Below are positions 12,190 through 24,229 of a DNA stretch of 64,000 nucleotides, piece after piece. Every line of letters begins with the position of its first letter. Within the stretch, counting starts at the first letter, position 1. The translations under genes and the position numbers were made by a program. The notes below the pieces were generated by a model. That model searched no databases. It saw nothing but the letters and a program-made list of their open reading frames with translations, and was not told where the DNA came from. Source of the DNA: Umbilicaria muhlenbergii (Eukaryota > Ascomycota > Lecanoromycetes > Umbilicariales > Umbilicariaceae); contig KK106982.1 of NCBI GenBank assembly GCA_000611775.1, positions 6,628,495 to 6,692,494 of the forward strand, written 5' to 3'.

Positions 12190-13390
12190 TACTTCTTATA
12201 TGAGATGTGACTGTTTATTGTATAAGCTTCACAGTAAGCTTCTCCCTGTTGTTTAATGATCAGTGATGCTATTTTAGTCTGTAACTGCAAGATGAAATAC
12301 AACAACCACTGTGTTTAATCCTGCAGCAGGCATCATCTCACAAGTGCAAGATTAATCTGATTATTTTAAATACAACAGCTGCTAACAGCATCAAGCAATG
12401 ATCAGTTGACACTTGCTGAAGTCAACATTGTGAACACAAAATCACAAAGATGTCACTCAAGAAAAGGTCAAAGAGCTGATCTGAATCAGAAGGATCAGCT
12501 TCAATGAATGCTTTAAATTTCAGTGTTACACTTTTGTGATCACAATGTATTAACTTGATATTGAAAGTTCATCATACCAAGGTCATGCCCTGTCAGTGAG
12601 TTAAACTCAACACCATGCATGCTACTTACAACATTACTTAAAATATTATATTGACATCATGAACTCACCTGAGTGTTCATGATCCTCAGAGATTAATGCT
12701 GAGGATGATGAATGATTATCAGAGCTGCCCTCAGAGAGGGGTGAAGAAATTTTAATTCATGTGAAATAATGACTGACGTGCAGCACTTTAAAATTATGAA
12801 CATAAAGAGATTGATTGACTCTGAGGAATCACTATTAGTTCTTGTTTAAATAAAGATGATCATTAATTAACTGTGATTATCATGCACACCTGACAGTATG
12901 TGATGTTTGCGGTGCAGATGCTGTGCATTAAATTTAATCAACAGCTGAGACTGTCTTTAAATGCTGTTGTGATTCAAGCAGCTGACTCAGCTTCTTGAAC
13001 TCTAAGCTCACTCATTGTTCTTGAGCTAAAATACATGTGTTTTAAGTTCACTTATCATCAAAGAACTAGAGCTGATCAGCCTCAAGTTCACTCAACATTT
13101 AAAGATTAATACTGAAATGCTCAAGCTGATCTCACAGACTTTCTCACTCTCTATGTTGTATAATTGACCTACAGAAATCTTGTGCAGATATTAACTCTGA
13201 GTTCACTCAGCTTCTGTAGCAGTCATAGCGCTTATCAGTGTTAAAGTTATTCTACATGTATTCTCTGACTTGCATTAACCTTATTAACAGCACTTCTGTG
13301 TGTATTCTCTGATTTGCACTGACCTCTGTGATGCTATGAATAAGTTCCCTATTCCCTGACTTTGTTTGACATCATTCAAGGCTTTTGTGT
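12190..13390. other. Intergenic, no gene seen
   Basis: No coherent frame was found on either strand. Near 13,260-13,320 the phrase TATTCTCTGACTTGCA recurs once with small changes. Pyrimidine-rich sequence precedes the ATG at 13,399 and could be a promoter of the next gene. Confidence 0.4.
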
Positions 13391-13398
13391 CAGTACAA

Positions 13399-14160
13399 TG
13401 AACATCAACAAATGTACAGCTTCACAGAGCTGCAAATGACAGACTCTGATCTGAAAATGACATGAGGAGCAGCTTGTAATTGAACTTAAGCAGAACATCA
13501 AGTCAGGAGAGAAATGAGTTACACTTGCTCAAAGATACAATGAAAAGGTGTCAGTGTCTCAACATCACACAGCTGATGCACTTGCATTTAAATGAAAAGC
13601 TCTTAAACAACAAAGACTGCTTCATACTTCACTGCCTGAGAAGGAAAACTCAGAGCTGATAATGAAAGATATGTCTGCTGCACCTGAGACAGATCAAGTA
13701 CTGTTGTCTGACTTTGTAAGAAATAATCTGCCATTGATAACATCTTCAGCTGATTTCATCACATCAAGACAGCTGTGCATACTCAGTTAAATTTAAATGA
13801 AGGCCCCTTCAAAGACAGTATCAATGATGATGTATTAAAGTCCTCATTGATGAAGTTGAATTCAGTTACAAAATCTGCCTGTAGCTATGTGAGTAAGTTT
13901 CAGAGGAGACTCACTCTGACTTAAGTCATTGACCCTCACTTTTAGCTGAGTGACTGAGAGGACTTGACTGTCACTATGACACAGTGAGACAACTCTGAAG
14001 ATGTCAACAGTTATGAAATTAACTGCATGAGCTTTCTAGAGCCTTTGTTCACACTGAAGCAGACATTCATGAGTGCAGCTGCAGAATATACTGCTGAGAG
14101 TGATGCAAAGACTGTGAAGTGTTACTCTGAGATTAAATATCCTCTGTTGTAACCCTCATT
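13399..14160 (+). pseudogene. Unrecognised basic protein, decayed
   Basis: An ATG at 13,399 opens a Lys/Arg/Gln-rich frame (MNINK, then HEEQLVIELKQNIKSGEK, about 13,460-13,510; LLSDFVRNNLPLITSS, about 13,705-13,750). After a likely intron ending near 13,785 the frame continues with FKDSINDDVLKSSLMKLNS and CMSFLEPLFTLKQTFMSAAA (about 14,025-14,085). TGA codons at probable Trp and Arg sites break it several times. The basic N-terminus could suit a nuclear protein; the family is not recognised. Confidence 0.4.
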
Positions 14161-14169
14161 CATAGTGCA

Positions 14170-14668
14170 AAATTTAGCAACGCTGCGCAAATAAGTCAAA
14201 AATTAGTTTGATAGAGTTAAATCATTCAGCTGCATACACTGCTAAATCAAGAAAATCTATGTGATTCATTAAAACTTGTTGTGTGCAACATCTTTCCTGT
14301 TCATAACCTTAACAGTGAGCTTTTCAGAGCTGAGAGCTTTGATATTCACTGTCATATCAAGCGGGTCACACGCGCTGAGAATTATTAAACTTAGAGAAGC
14401 AGGGTTACTTAAGTTTTATTTTTATCAGGATTCAGGGTAACTGTGCATGCATGAAGACATTAAGAAGCGTGAAGCTGTACTAGTCTTGCTTTTGTTTTAA
14501 CGCAGAGATTAGAGCAGAAACAGAGACAGTGCTCAGCTCAAAGACTTCAAGCTGAGTTACCTTGCTCTGTTAAACAGTATAAGAGCGCTCCTTTCACGCT
14601 GTTGAAAAGCACAATTGCAGTACTTTACACAACTCACATCTTAATAACAGAGCATCACCTTCACATCA
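14170..14668. promoter_or_regulatory. Intergenic; probable 5' region of the coiled-coil gene
   Basis: No coding frame seen. A TATA-like AGTATAAGAG lies at about 14,576, roughly 90 bp before the ATG at 14,669, in reasonable promoter position. Nothing else stands out. Confidence 0.3.
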
Positions 14669-15540
14669 TGTCTTTCACTTCAGAGGCTATTGTTGAGTTC
14701 TCACCATGAAACTCTCAAACACCAGAGGATCAGCAGTACAGAGTGTCAAGTATAATGAGTAATGAGCAGACTCTATCTAATACAGTAAGATGATGCAACA
14801 CAGTGAAACTTTTTAAGTTGATTACATGAAGCAGTGATCAATCTGTCAAGCCTGTGTGACACGCTTTAACTGAGAGTTCATCAGGGAATTCTATCAGCGT
14901 GAAGAGACAGCCAGAAAGCAGCTTGCAGACATGAGTGAAACTCTACAGCAATTCATTGCTATCAATCAAAATGACAGGGAAATCATATGACAGATACAAG
15001 CTCATCTCAGAGAGCTTCAAGCAGCATATCAAGCCTCAGAGGGCACAAGAGCCAGATTTAAGAATGAGCTGCATCATGAACAGCAAGAGCATCAGTTCTG
15101 CAAAAAGGTCCTTCATTAAGAATGTGCTCAACACTCTGAAGCAGACAAGCAGCTCAATCATGTGTGAAACTCTTATGAATCATTGCATGATATCATGAAG
15201 AAAGTAAAGAGTCAAGTGCCTGATGATGACACCTCTGAAGTTCACAGTGTTGTGGTGACGGACCTCATCATGAAGAACCAGGACTTGACTCAACAAGTGA
15301 GCATGATGAAGGCCTGCATGAGAGAACTCAAGCATGACACTTAAATGATCAACTGTGAGACTCAGCAGCTTGAGCAGCAGTTGAAAGAGAAGGTAGTGAA
15401 GAAAGATCAGGAGGTGATTAAGTGCAAGAACATGATCTCCTCTTTGAACTATCAGCTGCATGCTTAAAGGTTCAGTGCTCAAGTCAAGCTGAAAACTCAA
15501 CCTGATTCTGCATCAGAGAGTAAGTGATGCAAATGTAAGC
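14669..15540 (+). pseudogene. Coiled-coil protein, decayed
   Basis: ATG at 14,669 starts MSFTSEAIVEFSP, then PEDQQYRVSSIM. After about 14,800 the coding frame shifts (a lost intron boundary or an indel) into a long coiled coil: ADMSETLQQFIAINQNDREI (about 14,930), IQAHLRELQAAYQASEG (about 14,995), MKKVKSQVPDDDTSEVHS (about 15,200), LTQQVSMMKACMRELKHD and QQLEQQLKEKVVKKDQEVI to about 15,430. Heptad-like spacing of Leu, Met and Val with many Glu, Gln and Lys supports the coiled coil. Stops are mainly TGA with a few TAA. It may be structural, or a gag-like or transposon-borne protein; no known family is recognised. Confidence 0.5.
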
Positions 15541-16088
15541 CTCAGATAAAACAATGTACTGCACCTCAACCCTGCACTGAAGCTTCACATTCAATAACAT
15601 AAACAGATGAGGTAAAGAAAGAGTGTATGTGAATTTGCACAAGTGATGATCTTATTTGATTTACTCACACCTTGTTGCTTACTGTCACTTTTCATGCATA
15701 AGAAATATTACCACACTGCTTTAATTACATGAGAAATTAAAGCAATTATTTGCACTTTTGTCTCCCTGATGAAGGTCAATGATTTAGTAATCTGAAAAAC
15801 CTAGACTGAATGAAGCCGTGTGAGATGATAAGAGGGGTAGAGATGAAAAGGGGTATTTATAAGCAGACTTCAACAGCAGTCTGAAATCAACTTGTCTGAA
15901 CAGATGCTGTCATCATGAAGGTTAAAAAACATGTGATTGATTAATGCAACACTGCAAGAGACCTCTCACTCTGCTGAGTCCTCATAAAATGACAGCTTCA
16001 ACTTTTTATATATACATATTCTTCTAATCAAATCACTTAATCACTTACTACACTCACCTTTAATCTCAATCTTTAATACTGTAAGTCA
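15541..16088. other. Intergenic, no gene seen
   Basis: AT-rich; a TATA-like TTTTTATATATACATA lies at about 16,004, some 80 bp before the next ATG (16,089). No other structure seen. Confidence 0.3.
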
Positions 16089-17050
16089 TGAACTCTTCAG
16101 AAGTCTTCTCTCACGCTTAGTGTTTCAGAATCACTCATGAGAACATTTAAAAATGTTGAGAGAGGCTTCAGAACTCTGCAGATGATTAAAAGAGTAATCA
16201 GCTTTCACAACCTCACTTAAAGATTAAGCATTTAAACAGAAGTCATCAACTGTGATGATATAATAAAATGTGAAAGCCTGCTATGAAGATCTTTAAGCTG
16301 AGAATTATCAAAAGGCCTTTAAAAGAGACAAGTCTCTTTTTTGTGACAGAAGAGACTGACAGCAGAATTATACTGAATCTTCTTTCTGTACATGATTAAT
16401 AATTTCTCATTGTTCCTTTGAAGGTTCTGCTCACTGCATTTTGCTCTATGAATACAGCAGTGAAAATTATATAAGATATTTAAAGCCTTGAAGATTAAAA
16501 TACAAGATTAAAAGAATTAAAAGTGATGACAGTGACTTCTGACACATTTGAGGCAATGAGTTTTCATTTTTGAAGAGTCAGAGGTGAGGAAAGTTAAAAT
16601 GAAAGAATTTACTTCTGAAGAGTTGAAGAGATGAGCTGATGAGATGTGCTCAATCTTTGTCTTTCTTCATGTGATGAAGAATGAGGTGTTTCTGATCAGA
16701 TTGACTGCACTGAGACAGATTTAAATATATAATTTGAGGATTGTAACTCAGGAGAAGCACTGACAAGTGCTTAATTATCAAATGCAATGCTCATCACTGA
16801 ATGAGAAGCTGATAATTCTCATGTATTCTTTGAACATCTCAGCTCAGATGACTTGCATTGATGAGAACATTACATCTAGAGATTGATCAGTGCTGTGAGA
16901 CAGTGAGTGTATGTAAGCATTCAATCTTATCAGCTTCATCATTGCCTCAGCTAACTCAGACTCATTCTGAAAAAACTTGTTAACACGTGTCATCATGACA
17001 AAATCATGAAGTTAATCTGATCAGATAACTTTTCTTCATAAGGTCTGAGC
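16089..17050 (+). pseudogene. Unrecognised protein, decayed
   Basis: From the ATG at 16,089 (MNSSEVFSHA) one frame can be followed for about 320 codons with TGA as nearly the only stop. Open pieces include FKLRIIKRPLKETSLFFVTEE (about 16,288-16,350, given here in part), RIILNLLSVHD and VMTVTSDTFEAMSFHF (about 16,520-16,570). The TATA-like box about 80 bp upstream supports this start. The family is not recognised. Confidence 0.4.
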
Positions 17051-17230
17051 ATGTTATTGATAATTACAGGTTGAAATCACTTTCAGACATGTAATTTAAG
17101 TTTAATGCAATGCTTAAATATTTCTACTGTGTACATCTGAGAAATACTTGTTTTCTATTTAGTAATCAAAAACATAAACAAACTTCTCACATGTTGAGAA
17201 CTTATCTTTTTACACTTATTTCTTGTCACT

Positions 17231-17426
17231 GCTCTGCTGCCTTTTCTGCTGTCTTTTCTGCTGTTTTTGCTGCTGTTTTCTCTGCTGATTTCTCTGCTGT
17301 TTTCTCTGCTGTTTTCTCTGCTGTTTTCTCTGCTGTTTTTGCTGCTGTTTTTGCTGCTGTTTTTGCTGCTGTTTTTGCTGCTGTTTTTGCTGCTGTTTTT
17401 GCTGCTGTTTTCTCTGCTGTTTTCTG
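17231..17426. repeat. 12-bp minisatellite (GCTGTTTTYKCT)n
   Basis: About 16 tandem units of 12 bp in two forms, GCTGTTTTCTCT and GCTGTTTTTGCT; the second form makes a perfect run in the middle. Because 12 is a multiple of 3, several frames on both strands stay open (for example AVFSAVFAA on plus and KTAAKTAEK on minus). These open frames are by-products of the repeat, not evidence for a gene. Confidence 0.9.
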
Positions 17427-17429
17427 CAC

Positions 17430-18430
17430 GTCACAAGTTTTGTGCATGTTATGCACAAAACTATGCAGAAGTTATGCAAAATCTTTACATTTTCATCACA
17501 TAGAAGATTCAGTGCTAGGGATTTTTATATAACTCAATCTGAAGGCTGCTATCAATGAGTTTAAATGATGAAGCAATTTTGAGAGAGTGTGACAGTCTAG
17601 TTTTTGAGGTATAAGGTCACTGTTTTGAACTGAAAAGTACACTCTGTGAAGACTTAAGAAACTGTTCAATAACAAGACACTTTTTTGAAATACTGACTAC
17701 AGCATTAGATAAAGCGGTCATTATATAATTTATTACAGTTGTAACATTGAATAACAAAATTGTGATTAATTTTAAGTGACTGTTGTACCTTCATGACTTG
17801 AGATTTTGACATGAAGTGTTTTCTACATACAGTCATAATGAGTGTGTGTACAGTTAAATGAAGTGTTTTCTGACCTGTTTTTAAAATTACGCCCTCAGAC
17901 CCTCCCTGGAAAACACACACAATCAGTGTTTGTAGTTAATCTTAAAGGGCATTAGAGCCCGGCTAGTTCTAGCTGAGGCAGGAGGGTCTGAATGACTGAG
18001 ACAACTTCATCATCAATGATAATCAACTGATCACTTCAATGAAATTGTAAACATGATTGACATCATACTGCTGTATCATAATTAAAATATCAACTTCACT
18101 CTTTAATATAAGTTGAGCTCTTCTGAAAAGTTCTTGTCACTTCTTTCATCACTTTTCTTTCTCAGCTCTTGTTGAAGATGTGTGCTTTTTTCACCTCATT
18201 ATTATCAATGCTAAAAGAATACAGCTGTAATGTCAAGGAATTGCAGAGCACATAAATATAAGAATTAATATTTTATGTAAAGAGACCTGTTTGAACTTTG
18301 TGAAACTTGTTTCAGTCTCTAGCTCACAAAGCATTTTTTTGTCACACAGGTTGAGGTTCTATTTTAGAAAGTGAAGTCAAGTATAAAACAGAGTGTAGTT
18401 TCTTCCTTCTCATCATAACTTGTCATCAAT
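17430..18430. other. Intergenic, no gene seen
   Basis: No coherent frame. A GC-richer patch at about 17,945-17,985 (AGAGCCCGGCTAGTTC) stands out from the AT-rich surroundings but folds into no tRNA that I can see. Confidence 0.4.
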
Positions 18431-18433
18431 GAT

Positions 18434-18985
18434 GTGATGAACTCAACACAAATATATGAACTTGTTGCTGACAGTCTGTTTCTCTTTATGTTTTTATTGC
18501 GTATTGCTCTCTACCTTGCACATCAGTTATACAGACTCATGATCACTTTTATTCTTAAGCACTTAATTCTTTTAATGATTAATCATCAGCAACATCTGAT
18601 GACTTCAGTCATCAGATGACAGGCGCTCCTCACTCTCTTTTATTAATTCAGCATCACTGTTTGCAATATAATCAGAGTTCAGACACTGCCTCAGGCTGAT
18701 TTTCAGGCTGAAATTCTTTCAGTGCTACACTTCATCTCTCTTTTATTTGTTAATTAATTAAGTTTTGCTGCTGATCTGCTCAGACTTTCCCTGTGAACAT
18801 ATCTTTGTCTACATAGCTCACTCAGCTGCATGACTTTCTTTTAAAGATTACTTCATGTTGTGCTTTATCTTCAGAGCAACACTCTTAAGTTGAAGAACTT
18901 TTTGCAACTTTATGATCTGCTGATATAAGACTCATCTTTGTTAAAGTATCTGCTGAAGCTGACTTGTTCTTCAGCAGGTAAGTGT
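18434..18985 (+). pseudogene. Leucine-rich unrecognised protein, decayed
   Basis: An open piece (18,434-18,619) starting MMNSTQIYELVADSLFLFM continues in the same frame, past several stops, as ADFQAEILSVLHFISLLF, LLHVVLYLQSNTLKLKNF and SSLLKYLLKLTCSSAG, where a GTAAGT donor follows (about 18,978). The pattern is faintly like the leucine-rich part of fungal F-box proteins, but the match is too weak to name. TAA stops are commoner here than elsewhere. Confidence 0.3.
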
Positions 18986-19429
18986 TTCAATAAGTTTACT
19001 TCTTTTACTGTCACTGTTTCACTCATATCTTTATGAAATCTTTATTAAATCACACCTACTCCTGACTGAGTTTGTCATGTATGCCACATGATGGCATCTT
19101 GCTTTGAAGAGAGCATTTTCATGATTTTATGTTTTAACAGCTGCAGCCTTGTTTTGTTTCAGTACTTTTGTTCAGTATCTATGAATCTGTTTTCAAAATT
19201 TCATTTTGAGTGAACAGTGGCCGGCAGTGAGGCTGCATCATTTTAATGACACAGTGCAGATGTCAATAAGAGTGTCATGACTTTAACATGTAAAAGCAGA
19301 GCAATATGTTTATATTTAAATGCTCAAGATAAGCTTCTGATCAACACTACAGAGTCATCCTTTCATGATCACTTGATGAGATAATGATTGGCATGATAAA
19401 GGGGCAATGATAGTAATATTATTGAAGTT

Positions 19430-20060
19430 GAGATCAAGGTTCACTGAAAAGCTTCTGCATCATGTTGACAGCACCAAGCTTTTTGTTTTGTTGAATAAGT
19501 CATACAGGACTTTGATTGAAAACCTTTATAATTATGAAAGTGTAATGATGTTCACCACTGGCATTGAGATCACAGCTTAAATGTCATATATTAAGAATCT
19601 TCTCAAAGGCTTTCATGAGTGAAGAGTCTGCATGAAAAAGATATCACTGATCTGGCAGCTGAATAAAGAGAGTAAGATTTCTTAAATCTCTGCATTAAAG
19701 ATCAAGCTTACTGTAGTAGATGATTAAGATTGAGTTGAAACATGAATGAATCAGCTCTTGCATGAGGACAAGAAGTTTTATGTAAGTTTAAATTAATCAC
19801 CTCATACCCCCGTGAGATGTTTATTTGAGAAGATATTACATGTTCAGCTTTATGTCCTTCAGGACTTCAATAAAGCAACCTTCAATTATGAAGACAAGAA
19901 GCATTATGAAGAACATTAATGAGTACAGAAGTTGTATGAAAAAGCTGATCTGAAGATGCTTCTTGAAAAGGAGTTGAAGAAGCAATAAGAGCATCTTCTT
20001 ATTACAAGTGAGCTGCATATCTGTCACTGTCTGATAAATTGAATTGAACTGACACTCTGC
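19430..20060 (+). pseudogene. Unrecognised protein, decayed
   Basis: One frame reads FTEKLLHHVDSTKLFVLLNK (about 19,440), YNYESVMMFTTGIEITA, MSYIKNLLKGFHE and MNQLLHEDKKFYVS, then a GTAAGT donor at about 19,782 and an intron of about 50-70 bp. The next exon continues with QLYVLQDFNKATFNYEDKKH (about 19,850) and a lysine-rich helix to about 20,040. TGA marks most breaks. The family is not recognised. Confidence 0.4.
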
Positions 20061-20299
20061 CTCAGCGTCAGTTGAAGGTCATATGCAGGATAAGATTCAG
20101 CATTTCATGCAGAAAAATCTAAATGAGGATTTGACACTTGTTCATTTATCTTTTCAGCTCAATGAGTCCTTCAGCTTCTGATTTACATGAAAAGCTGAAA
20201 TTAAGTTTTTCAGTGTTGTTTGACTCTCTAAACCCCCGTGAGCAACACACAAAATATTGAGAATGTGTGATAGAACTTAGGTAGTAACTTCATTAAAGA

Positions 20300-21950
20300 T
20301 GTAGAATATAAATCTTTCAGCTTCTTTCACTGTAATAAAACAATTCTGATTAATCCTCAGTCACACTGCCCTCATAAAGGAAATTCAGCCTGCACTTGTT
20401 AAAACTCTGCTTCTGCTGTTAACTTAAATTAAGGTGATGCTTTTTGTCACTACATCACACTGATGAGCTACTTAATAATAAATCATTCTTAAGAACAAAT
20501 AAATGTTCTGCTTGACATCATTACTGATATCATTGATCCTGCTGAGTCACGCAAGCTATGCTAATTATGACTTGTAAAAGTGAAGAAGATAGTAGACCTT
20601 TGCAGCAAAAATGTGAAATGCATATCATAATACAGTGTGATTTAAACTCAGGCAAAAATCAAGTCTTCTGAGAAAAGATAAGTTAAACTTCATGATTGAC
20701 TGAAAGGTCTCAGGGAGTGCAGTGAGACCTTAATGTAATTAATTTATGAAGATTTTAATCAAATGAAATATAAGAAGACAAGTATAATTAACAATCAACA
20801 AGATTATCAACATGAAAAACTCAAATACATTATGAAGGCAACAAGCCTCCTTTTCTTATGTAAATTGAAATTATGAGTTATTACAGTTCACTTTGAAAGA
20901 GAGAATTATTCAAGGCAAAAGCATTTTCATTTCTATTGATTAAAGAACAAGAAACACTCACTATTCAGGTCTGAAGATCAGCAGAACATGAATCACTCTG
21001 AATAACCCTCTGAACCTTAATGATGAAAAGTAGCAAAGACTCATGAGCTGCACCACAGAGCTCATGAGTCAGAAGAATCATCATGATCAGACAGTGTATC
21101 TTCTCACTTAAAGTTCAGCTCTGTCAGATTAACCCTTTCCTTCCTCATTCTTCAGGTCAGAAGCCCCTGAAGCATCTTCTGAACACATAATCTCTTTAAA
21201 AGCCTGTGATCACAGAGGAGATTGTGAAATTCATTAATCACAGTGACAACACTGACATGAAGGATTCAAGTGTTTTAACAGTCACTGAGGTGAGATCTTC
21301 AGCAAGGCTGACAGCAGAGGCAGACTCAGTGAAAGAAGCATCAAACAAGAAATCAGACAACAGAGCTGATGTATTCACAGTGAAGACTTTGCAAGACATC
21401 TTAAGTGTCTTTAACTGAGGTGAAGGTATTTTCAAGGCCTGATAAGTCATTTTGAGCGGGCCTGCATCATGAAGTCAGTTCAGAACAATTGATGAGATGA
21501 ATTACTTATCATACATTGTGATAAATCACAGATCACATTCACTTCCACATTTGCAAGCTACTCATACTCAGCTTTTCATTTAAAGAAGAGATATCAGGGA
21601 TGAAAGACTTCCTGTAATCATCAGAGCCTTCAAGGAACTCTGATGGCATTTAAACTTCTTTTGAAGCTCAGCTTGTGCATGCAGGATCTGCAAAGCTGAT
21701 CATGTGATATCATGAACAGCTTGATGTACACTACCTTGTGAGCTTGACGGCGTTGATTTGATTATATCAGTAGTATTTTGGTTGAACTACGCTGATGATG
21801 TGGCGCTGACTAGTCATCCTCATTTTCATGATGATGCATGTGCTGATGAGCTCCCAAAGCCATTTTTTGTCCTCAGAGTCTCAAGGTCAAATGCGCAGCA
21901 ACAAACCCTTGATACAATTGTGAAGCAGGTGATATTTCACAGCTGAGTCA
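20300..21950 (+). pseudogene. One or two unrecognised proteins, decayed
   Basis: A Cys/His-containing stretch (CNKTILINPQSHCPHKGNSA, about 20,332) runs into INVLLDIITDIIDPAESRK (about 20,510). A second coherent stretch starts near 21,200 (ITEEIVKFINHSDNTDMKD), passes RLPVIIRAFKEL (about 21,600) and ends with an open piece (21,758-21,946) holding HPHFHDDACADELPKPFFVL. TGA accounts for most breaks. I cannot tell whether this is one gene with introns or two neighbours, and no family is recognised. Confidence 0.35.
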
Positions 21951-21959
21951 AATGAAATT

Positions 21960-22495
21960 TAAATGAAGAAGGAGGAGGTGAGATAGAGATTAATATTATA
22001 AGCTTGAAATAAACTTCTGATCCTCTGAGGACATTAAACAACATTAATCTTATCATATGTTTCTTGACCTCTTAAGCCTGTGATTTTAACTAATAACCCT
22101 CATGTCTGTGACCTTCACATAATTGAAGACTGTTGTGTTTTTAAGTGCTACATTCACTTCTTGACTCATCTTTTCTTTGTCAACTATGCTCTCATTGCGA
22201 AATATGTAATGCCAGTGATACTCATTCAAGAATGTTATCAGGGATGATGACTCATATTGATTAAATTGAAAATGATTAATCATAACTTAGTTTTGCACAG
22301 GTTCGCGTCTGCGCAAAATTTAAATATAATTAATCAACACATGCAATGTTGTCTTATTTTCTTGAAGACTTGATTTTCATATTCATCACACAAACATGAA
22401 TGGAAGGAAAAGTGATCAGTATCATGACATCAGCTATTTAAGATGTTGGTTTAAATCAATCTCTCTATGAAAATACCAGATTAATATATTGTCTG
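21960..22495. other. Intergenic; 5' side of JmjC gene
   Basis: No supported gene. A small reverse open frame (22,086-22,283) has no motif. An intron-like TTTTGCAG acceptor precedes the long JmjC frame at about 22,503, so a short first exon may lie in this stretch. Confidence 0.3.
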
Positions 22496-22498
22496 ATT

Positions 22499-23692
22499 TT
22501 GCAGGCTTTCAAAGACCTACACATGAGTATTCAGCTCATGATATCAAATTTACTAGAGATCAACCCTCAACAGTCAGAGTTAATATATCAAGAGGTCACA
22601 ACTCTCTCTGTGAAGCTCAACACACTTGTTGCACGCCATCATACTAAATCTGATCAACTTAGTGATCTGAGTATGACATCTCACAATCATGCAGCTGACT
22701 CTGTCAGAGGCATAAAGTCTCTTGAGTCTGCTTCACCTTTCATCAGTGCTTTCACACATTCAATAGTTAATGAGGAATCTTGCATTAATACTCAAGATAC
22801 ATCTGTTGTCTCTGCAACCCTCAATGAGTGTTCTTCAATCTGTCAGCATTTCACTGAATCTTGTCTGCTTGATAATAATATCATCCTGACTGATCTGACC
22901 TTAGATAACAGTGTACCGCCTGAGCCTTTGTCTTGTCAAGAAGAACTTCATGACTCAACTGTTGACTCATTATTCTTATCTTCACCTTCACAGTTCTTAT
23001 CATCTCACTTTCAGTCTTTCAAGTCTCTGATCTCACAAGAGCTGCTTCATGCTGAAAACTCTGACATCTTGATCCCCTATGAGATAGAACATGAAGTCAT
23101 ATGATTATCTTCATTAAATGAACAGTGACATGAATTCCCTGCGCTCTTGCAATTTGCTCAAGAATTAAAAGCAGAGAATGTTGATATCTGTAAAGTATTT
23201 CTCCTGAAAAATGTAACTGGCATGTTGAAACCCCTCTGTTGTATGAAACAAAAAGAATTTCATTATTTCATTTAACTTCAAAGCAACAGCACCTTCAGTC
23301 TTGAAAGAACTGAATGAGACAATATGCCTCAAGTGAGATCTGAGTTAAGTGATGTATCATCTGAAACAGGAGCTGTGCAACAGTTTGAGCAGCTTCTTCA
23401 TGATAAGTCAGGAATAAATGCCATACAATATTGCATCAATATAAACATGTGAACCTCAGAAGCTCAGGAAAGTCTCAGTCTTTTCACATTCCTTATATGA
23501 CCTCTCAAAGGAGATCATCTTTCTGAGACAAAGATGTGTATCCCTGAGATTCACTGACTTTACACATATGAAGCTTGAGAACCATTCAGAGCGCCCTTTA
23601 CAATGCATTGAGAAGATGATGATCTACTATTCATCAACTACCTCTATGAAGGAGACAAGCATTAAGTAGTGATTTCAGAAGATCAAGCTGAG
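22499..23692 (+). pseudogene. JmjC-domain protein, N-terminal part (split by retroelement)
   Basis: The first 201 codons are open: a polar Ser-rich region beginning with a helix (LHMSIQLMISNLLEINPQQ). Beyond TGA breaks the frame leads into a JmjC fold: LFTFLI-stop-PLKGDH, then AMH-type metal site FTMH-stop-EDDDLLFINY (about 23,595-23,640), where His and Glu of the HxE iron-binding pair survive, then the YLYEGDKH-stop-VVISEDQAE strand with the expected Lys. JmjC proteins are Fe(II)/2-oxoglutarate oxygenases, often histone demethylases. The frame stops at the target site of an LTR element and resumes at 30,948. Confidence 0.82.
23688..23692. repeat. Target-site duplication CTGAG, left copy
   Basis: CTGAG directly precedes the 5' LTR and recurs exactly at 30,943-30,947 after the 3' LTR. 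Five base pairs is the usual duplication for this type of LTR element. Confidence 0.92.
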
Positions 23693-24147
23693 TGTGAGCA
23701 TCTGATGTACAGAACTCATCAGGTACTAGTTCAGAATAAGAAAGATTATGCTTAACAATGATGCAGCCTTGTGAAGGTAACTTTCACTAGTGAATCAACC
23801 TCATGAAGAAGCTCAGCCAATAGACATCACTCTCAGCACTTCATGAAAGTGGCTAAAGAAGTTGACATCATTGGTGACACCTCATGAAGGTGTGATTCAG
23901 CAATGAACACCTCATGAAGACAGCTTCACTGAGGTGACTGCTTCATGAGATCTTCCTCAGGCAGGCTAGCTTCAGAAGAGATATATTATGAGGTCAGAGT
24001 GTGTCTCATTTTCTTTCTTAACAATAATTCTCTACCTACTAGCAATATCATACTATTGCGAACCACCAACTATAAGCTTAAGCCACTATTGTCACATAGC
24101 TTCATAATTCCTTAGTTAAGATATTACCTCACGGTAGTACACTTACA
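23693..24147 (+). repeat. 5' LTR
   Basis: 455 bp, TG...CA ends; pairs with 30,488-30,942 without visible length differences. I did not recognise a clear tRNA-complementary primer site right after it. Confidence 0.93.
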
Positions 24148-24229
24148 GTTTTATTGCTTCAATTCATTGTAAGGATGCTGTTCAGCAAGAATGACTGAAA
24201 ACTCATGAGCTCCTCAATCAGCCTCTGTA

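Noticed and set aside
17110-17532. 140-codon plus-strand and 87-codon minus-strand proteins over the minisatellite
   Set aside because: They are open only because the 12-bp repeat keeps all frames open; no start context, homology or flanking coding sense.
17940-18000. tRNA gene in a GC-richer patch
   Set aside because: No cloverleaf with T-loop and matching acceptor stem could be drawn.
18434-18985. F-box / leucine-rich repeat protein
   Set aside because: Leucine content and one SSLLKYLLKLT phrase are suggestive only; kept as unrecognised.
24148-24170. tRNA primer-binding site after the 5' LTR
   Set aside because: No convincing complement to a common tRNA 3' end; decay or self-priming could both explain it.
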